64,000 nt of DNA, taken from assembly GCF_000341105.1 (NCBI RefSeq), contig NZ_ANBB01000067.1, positions 1-64,000 of the forward strand, read 5' to 3'. This stretch comes from Nocardiopsis potens DSM 45234. GTDB lineage: Bacteria > Actinomycetota > Actinomycetes > Streptosporangiales > Streptosporangiaceae. Shown here piece after piece: positions 59,773 to 64,000 of this stretch. The notes beneath the pieces are model-generated. The model worked only from the letters and a program-made list of their open reading frames with translations. It had not been told where the DNA came from and made no database searches. Within the stretch, counting starts at the first letter, position 1. Every line of letters begins with the position of its first letter. The translations under genes were made by a program, and so were the position numbers.

Positions 59773-61278
59773 ATGGTGGAAGAGACCGGGAGCGGGGCGG
59801 CGGCCGCGGAACCCGAGGCCCCCGGCCACCCGCGGCGCTGGTGGATCCTCGCCGCGCTCTGCGCGGCGCTGCTGCTCGTCGTGGTGGACAACACGGTGCT
59901 CTCGGTGGCGCTGCCGCCGATCGCCGCGGAGTTCCGCGCCGGGACCGCGGTCCTGCAGGCGGTGGTGGACGCCTACGTCGTGGTCTTCGCCGGGCTGCTG
60001 GTCGCCGCCGGCGCCGCCTGCGACCGGTACGGCAGGCGGCGCACGGCGGCGGCCGGGCTGGCCCTGTTCGCCGCGGCCTCCGCGGCCGCGGCCCTGGCGC
60101 CCTCGGCGGGCTGGCTGGTCGCGGGGCGCGCGCTGATGGGCGTCGGCGCGGCGCTGGTGATGCCGTCGACGCTGGCCGTCCTGGTGCAGGTGTTCCCCTC
60201 CGCCGAGCGGCCGAGGGCGTTCGCGGTGTGGACGGCGGTCGCCGCGGTCGCGATGGCCGCCGGGCCGGTGCTCGGCGGGTTCCTCGTGGCGGCCTGGTCG
60301 TGGTCGGGGGTGTTCTGGATCAACGTCCCCCTCGCGCTGGGCGCCCTGGCCGCGGTGCTGGCGCTGGTCCCCGAGTCCTCCGACCCGGACGCCGGACCGG
60401 TGGACGCCCCGTCCGCGCTGCTGGCCACCCTCGGCATGGGCGGCGCCGTGCTGGCCGTGCTGCTGCTCGGCGAGCCCGATCCGCGCTGGCCGGGGGTGGG
60501 CGCGGGGGCCGCGGCCGGCCTGCTGGGGCTGGCCGGCTTCGCCGCCCGGCAGCGCCGCACCCGGCGGCCGCTGGTGGACTTCTCGCTCTACCGGGACCGC
60601 CGCTTCGCCGGGGCGAGCGCCGCCGCCGCGCTGCTCACCCTGGGCACCGGGAGCGCCCTGTTCGTGCTGACCCAGTACCTCCAGTTCGTGCTGGGGTTCG
60701 ACGCGCTGCAGGCCGGGGCCGCGCTCGCCCCGCTGGCCGCGGGCACGGTGGCCGGCTCCGCGGCGGGCGGGCGCGCCCCGGGCCGGATCGGCGCGCGGTG
60801 GAGCATCGCGGCGGGGTTCCTCGCGGTGGCGTGCGGGTTCGCCGTCCTGGCCGTGCTCGCCCCGGGCGGCGGCTACCCCCCGGTCGCGGCGGGGCTGGCC
60901 GTGCTGGGGCTGGGCACGGGGTTCTCCGGCCCGGCGGTGACCGCGACGGTCCTGGCCGCGGTGCCGCCGCACCGGGCCGGGATGGGCTCGGCGCTCAACG
61001 ACACCCACCAGCAGCTGGGGATCGCGGTCGGCGTCGCGGTGCTCGGCGGCCTGCTGACCGCCGCCTACCGGGCCGGCCTGCCCGCCGGCGTCCCGGCGGG
61101 CGCGGAGGCATCGCCGGCGGCGGCCTTCGCCCACGCCGCGGCCCGCTCGGACGCGGCCCTCGCCGAGGCGGCCGGCGCCGCGTTCACCGCCGCGCAGAGC
61201 ACCACCATGCTCACCGCGGCCGGGTGCGCGGCGGCGGGAGCGCTGACCGCCGTCCTCGCTCTGCGCCCGAGGCGGTGA
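59773..61278 (+). CDS. MFS drug exporter, DHA2 (EmrB/QacA) type
   Basis: ATG 59773 follows GAGAGGAG and gives 501 residues. [30 protein letters not shown] (helix 1), [17 protein letters not shown] (helix 2), [15 protein letters not shown] (motif A) and [20 protein letters not shown] (motif C region start) mark it as a 14-helix DHA2 exporter. [23 protein letters not shown] near the end of the protein is another group hallmark. It should pump hydrophobic drugs out by proton antiport, under control of the divergent TetR. Confidence 0.9.
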   Translation: MVEETGSGAAAAEPEAPGHPRRWWILAALCAALLLVVVDNTVLSVALPPIAAEFRAGTAVLQAVVDAYVVVFAGLLVAAGAACDRYGRRRTAAAGLALFAAASAAAALAPSAGWLVAGRALMGVGAALVMPSTLAVLVQVFPSAERPRAFAVWTAVAAVAMAAGPVLGGFLVAAWSWSGVFWINVPLALGALAAVLALVPESSDPDAGPVDAPSALLATLGMGGAVLAVLLLGEPDPRWPGVGAGAAAGLLGLAGFAARQRRTRRPLVDFSLYRDRRFAGASAAAALLTLGTGSALFVLTQYLQFVLGFDALQAGAALAPLAAGTVAGSAAGGRAPGRIGARWSIAAGFLAVACGFAVLAVLAPGGGYPPVAAGLAVLGLGTGFSGPAVTATVLAAVPPHRAGMGSALNDTHQQLGIAVGVAVLGGLLTAAYRAGLPAGVPAGAEASPAAAFAHAAARSDAALAEAAGAAFTAAQSTTMLTAAGCAAAGALTAVLALRPRR

Positions 61279-61365
61279 CCGGGGTGCGGGCCGGGCGGGT
61301 CCGCCGCCCCGGTGCGCTCGCGTGCACGCACGCCGGGGCGGCGGCTCCCCGCCGGAGGGGCGGGG

Positions 61366-61827
61366 TCAGCCCGCGGGCTGCTCGTCGACCTTGACGTCGA
61401 AGCCCACGTCGCCGCCGTCGACCGAGGTCGCGGTGACGGTCACGCCGAGGGTGTCGCCGCCCGCGGTGAGCTCGCAGCGGATCGATGCGCCGACTTCGGC
61501 GGGGAGGTCCTCGGGGCAGGTGAGGTCGTCGGGCGCCTGGCCGACCTGCTCCTCCAGGACGGTGGCGGCCTGCTGTGCGACCTCGTCGGCGGGGACGGCG
61601 CCCGCCCCGCCGCCCGCGTCGGAGGCGCCGCCGCCCTCCTCAGGGGCGCCGCCGCTCTCCTCGGGGGCGCCGTTCTCCCCGGCGCCGCCGCCCTCCGCCG
61701 GCCCGGTGTCGCCGCTCTCCACCGGCTCGACGTCGCCGATGCTGAACGAGCACCCGGCGGTGAGCAGCACCGCCAGCGCGCCGAGTCCGACGCCCGCGGC
61801 CACCCGGCTCCGGCTCTGGGTTCCCAT
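61366..61827 (-). CDS. DUF4333 lipoprotein (second paralogue)
   Basis: The 153-residue protein has the same lipoprotein signal as its paralogue (MGTQSRSRVAAGVGLGALAV, LTAGCSF, Cys at residue 26), then a 50-residue Gly/Glu/Ala linker (ESGDTGPAEGGGAGENGAP and so on) absent from the other copy, and the DUF4333 domain (VPADEVAQQAATVLEEQVGQ, APDDLTCPEDLPAEVGASIR). About 80 percent of domain residues are identical. Its upstream DNA is also similar to that of the 58415 gene. It should be surface-anchored, function unknown. Confidence 0.9.
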   Translation of the reverse strand: MGTQSRSRVAAGVGLGALAVLLTAGCSFSIGDVEPVESGDTGPAEGGGAGENGAPEESGGAPEEGGGASDAGGGAGAVPADEVAQQAATVLEEQVGQAPDDLTCPEDLPAEVGASIRCELTAGGDTLGVTVTATSVDGGDVGFDVKVDEQPAG

Positions 61828-62208
61828 CCCGTTCTCCTCAATCCATCCGATGGCGTGGTTCCTCGGCCTGGGACGTGGGGGCCCTCTCCCGGGTTCCCGG
61901 TGACCGGCAGGTCTTCTCCGCGGCCGTGCGCGGGCTCGCCGCCGCGCCCCCGCTCCGGGCCCGCGGGACCGGGGGCGTGCCGGGTCCGGCGGCGGGCCCC
62001 CGGGCGGACCCGTGACGCCGTGTCACTGGTGGGCGCGGCGGGAGGTGAGCAGACTGGGGGCACGCCCCGGCGGCCGGTCCCGGAGTTCCGCGCGCGGGAG
62101 CGGCCCGGGCGCAGGGCGGGCCCTGCGCCCGGGCCGCTCCCGTGGTGCAGGGCCCGCGGCGGGGCGGCGCATGCGGCGACCGCGCAGACGCTCCCAGGAA
62201 GGACGGGT
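61828..62208. other. Divergent region between lipoprotein and sensor kinase genes
   Basis: No gene. The region carries the lipoprotein promoter at its left, which resembles 58745-58790, and a very strong hairpin at 62096-62141. Confidence 0.45.
62096..62141. repeat. Perfect 21-bp inverted repeat ahead of the sensor kinase gene
   Basis: The arms are 62096-62116 and 62121-62141, starting GGGAGCGGCCCGGGC and fully complementary, with a CGGG tetraloop. It ends 67 nt before the kinase GTG. No gene on either strand ends into it closely, so it is not an obvious terminator; it could be a 5' UTR attenuator or a protein-binding site. Confidence 0.75.
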
Positions 62209-63345
62209 GTGACCTCCGAGCAGACCGAGAAGACGCAGGGCCGGCTGCGAAAACTCAACCTCGAGATCGTGGCCGGCGCGGTCTCCGCCGTCGGGGCGCT
62301 GCTGGTGGCGACCGACGCCGAGTCCTGGTGGGACGCGCTGCTCATGGCCGTCGGCCTGGTGGTGACCCTGGCGGTGATCAGCCGGTGGTCCGCCGGCGGC
62401 CTCCCCCGCATCGCGCTCCCCGGGCTGATCGCCACCGCGGCCGTATGGGCCGTCGGGGTGCTGGCGGCCGACGCCTCGACCTCCTCCTACGGCTTCGCCG
62501 TGGTGGCCACCGTCACCGTGCTCGAACTGCCGCGCCACCGCCGGGCCGCGATCGCGGGGATCGCCGCCTTCGCCGCCGCCCTGATCGGAGCGAAGCTGGC
62601 CCTGGCGCGGGAGGGCACGGTGGAGCTGCTGCTCCAGTACGTCCTGGTCTCGGCGTGCGTGGCCGTGGGCGGAGCGGTCCTGGCGATCCTCGGCTACGCG
62701 GTCCAGGACCTCCTGGAAGAGCTGGAGAAGGCCCGGGAGCGGGAGGCGGAGATGGCCGTCATGCGGGAGCGGGTGCGCTTCGCCGGCGACCTGCACGACA
62801 TCCAGGGCCACACCCTGCACGTGGTGAAACTGAAGGCGACCTTGGCCCAGAGGCTGCTGCGCGCCGACACCGCGCAGGCCGAGCGGGAACTGGAGGAGGT
62901 GCGCGCCCTGATCGGCGACACCATCGCCCGGACCAGGGAGCTCGCCTACGCCCAGCGGCGCCTCAACCTCTCCGCGGAGCTGGAGAACGCCAAGAACCTC
63001 TTCGAGGCCGCCGGCATCGGCGTGCACGTCGACCGCGGGGCCGGCGCCCCCGCCGGCGAGCTGCTCGGCCAGGTCCTCCGCGAGGCCGCCACCAACATCC
63101 TCCGCCACGCCCAGGCCGAACAGGTGTGGATCACCCTCACCGGGGACGGCATCACCGTGGTCAACGACGGCGCCCCGCAGGGCGGCCTCCCCCGGCTCAG
63201 CGGGCTCGCCGCCCTCCGGGACCGGGTGGCCGCCGAAGGGGGCGAGCTGGCGGTGGAGCAGCGCGACGGCCTGTTCCGGACCGCCGCGACACTCCCCCGG
63301 CGGCGCCCCGGCGCCGCCCCGACCACGCGGAAGGACGACCGATGA
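62209..63345 (+). CDS. Sensor histidine kinase, DesK/NarX (HisKA_3) type
   Basis: GTG 62209 follows AGGAAGGA and gives 378 residues. Five or six membrane helices occupy about 18-165 (for example AVISRW-terminated helix 2 and LLQYVLVSACVAVGGAVLAILG). A coiled segment (EELEKAREREAEMAVMRERV) leads to the phosphoacceptor region FAGDLHDIQGHTLHVVKLKATL, with His in DLHDIQGH. The HATPase_c N-box reads REAATNILRHAQAEQVWI, and GLAALRDRVAAEGGEL matches the G-box region. There is no large extracellular domain, so it probably senses the membrane. The stop overlaps the response regulator start by 4 nt. Confidence 0.93.
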   Translation: MTSEQTEKTQGRLRKLNLEIVAGAVSAVGALLVATDAESWWDALLMAVGLVVTLAVISRWSAGGLPRIALPGLIATAAVWAVGVLAADASTSSYGFAVVATVTVLELPRHRRAAIAGIAAFAAALIGAKLALAREGTVELLLQYVLVSACVAVGGAVLAILGYAVQDLLEELEKAREREAEMAVMRERVRFAGDLHDIQGHTLHVVKLKATLAQRLLRADTAQAERELEEVRALIGDTIARTRELAYAQRRLNLSAELENAKNLFEAAGIGVHVDRGAGAPAGELLGQVLREAATNILRHAQAEQVWITLTGDGITVVNDGAPQGGLPRLSGLAALRDRVAAEGGELAVEQRDGLFRTAATLPRRRPGAAPTTRKDDR

Positions 63346-63944
63346 CCACGGTGGTGCTCGCCGACGACGAGGCCCTGCTCCGCAAGGCCATGGCCGCGCT
63401 GCTCCCCATGGAGGGGGACGTCGCCGTGCTGGCCGAGGCCGAGGACGGGCAGGCCGCGGCGCGGGCCGTCCTGGAGCACCGGCCCGACGTGCTCGTCATC
63501 GACCTGGAGATGCCCGGCACCGACGGCCTGGGCGCCGTGGCCGAGATCCGCCGCACCCTGCCGGACCAGGTCGTCCTCATGCTCACCCGGCACGCCCGGC
63601 CCGGCGTGCTGCGCAGGGCCCTCAAGCTCGGCGTCCAGGGCTTCGTCAGCAAGTCCGCCGACCCCTCGCACATCGCCGAGGTCATCGCCGCCCTGCACGC
63701 GGGCCGGCGCTGGATCGACCCCGACGTCTCCGCGCTCGCCCTGATCGACGACTGCCCGCTCACCGACCGCGAGACCGACGTGCTGCGCGAGACCGGCCAG
63801 GGCTACTCGGTGGCCGAGATCGCCGCCCGGCTCCACCTGGCGGAGGGGACGGTGCGCAACTACCTCTCCAACGCGATGCAGAAGACCCAGACCAGGTCCC
63901 GGCACGAGGCGGCCCGCTACGCCCGCGAGCACGACTGGCTGTAG
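63342..63944 (+). CDS. Response regulator, NarL/LuxR family
   Basis: The 200-residue partner of the kinase starts at ATG 63342 (ATGA overlap). The receiver has the acidic pair in VVLADDEALLRKAM, the phosphorylation Asp in VIDLEMPGTDG, the Thr in MLTRHARPG and Lys in FVSKSADPSHI. The C-terminal LuxR HTH reads LTDRETDVLRETGQGYSVAEIAARLHLAEGTVRNYLSNAMQKTQTRSRHEAARYA. Once phosphorylated it should activate targets, often a nearby transporter; none is in the window downstream. The DesR-type short linker suggests a membrane-stress or antibiotic response. Confidence 0.94.
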   Translation: MTTVVLADDEALLRKAMAALLPMEGDVAVLAEAEDGQAAARAVLEHRPDVLVIDLEMPGTDGLGAVAEIRRTLPDQVVLMLTRHARPGVLRRALKLGVQGFVSKSADPSHIAEVIAALHAGRRWIDPDVSALALIDDCPLTDRETDVLRETGQGYSVAEIAARLHLAEGTVRNYLSNAMQKTQTRSRHEAARYAREHDWL

Positions 63945-64000
63945 CGGCCGGGCGCCGCTGCGGGGCGGCCGCGCCGGGAGGTCTCCGGGGGGTCAGGCCG

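Overview
The window is very GC-rich DNA (well over two thirds G+C by eye) with strong third-position GC bias, many GTG starts, overlapping start/stop codons, several eukaryotic-type Ser/Thr kinases and many one-component regulators. This points to a high-GC actinomycete, perhaps a Nocardiopsis- or Streptomonospora-like genus (genus is inference). I saw no rRNA or tRNA gene.

Layout. 1-1164 holds a partial protein in which a Ser/Thr kinase is joined in frame to an Hsp70/DnaK ATPase domain. 1454-2500 has a decayed small gene and a small CRISPR array. 2486-11408 is ordinary accessory content: an ArsR-type regulator with a divergent MFS pump and PhzF isomerase, a WYL regulator with a divergent VOC protein, a small secreted protein and a second MFS pump, plus a solitary CRISPR-like repeat at 6126. 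11479-13359 is a kinase with Sel1 repeats.

13481-25142 is a complete type I-E CRISPR-Cas locus on the minus strand: a 29-repeat array (23325-25083), cas3, cse1, cse2, cas7e, cas5e, cas6e, cas1, cas2 as one tightly coupled operon, then a 9-repeat array (13481-13997). Both arrays have matching leaders on their right side. A 26-codon upstream reading frame with an excellent ribosome binding site sits between the large array and cas3.

25084-37830 carries an IS3-family remnant, a DUF418 membrane protein behind a MerR-type promoter, a secreted SGNH hydrolase, an alkylsulfatase, a DUF389 protein, two tandem SulP transporters and two small membrane proteins. 38077-48978 holds an 871-residue protein of unknown function, a receptor-like kinase whose outer domain resembles the ectoine-binding protein EhuB, a GrpB protein, and an IS200/IS605-type TnpB element that has cut a DUF998 gene in two; the TetR gene and operator belonging to that broken gene lie on the far side.

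48962-53652 is the most intriguing locus: an HTH/TPR regulator divergent from two small proteins, a 52-residue peptide with a strong ribosome binding site, an asparagine-synthetase-like amide ligase lacking the glutaminase cysteine, and a GNAT acetyltransferase. It looks like a peptide-modification (RiPP-like) pathway without the usual lasso-peptide protease and leader-binding proteins. 54141-63944 has a calcium/cation antiporter-like protein, a Cys-rich copper-binding protein, a ChaB protein, a GNAT/TetR pair, a TetR/MFS pair flanked by two duplicated DUF4333 lipoproteins, and a DesK/NarL-type two-component system preceded by a perfect 21-bp hairpin.
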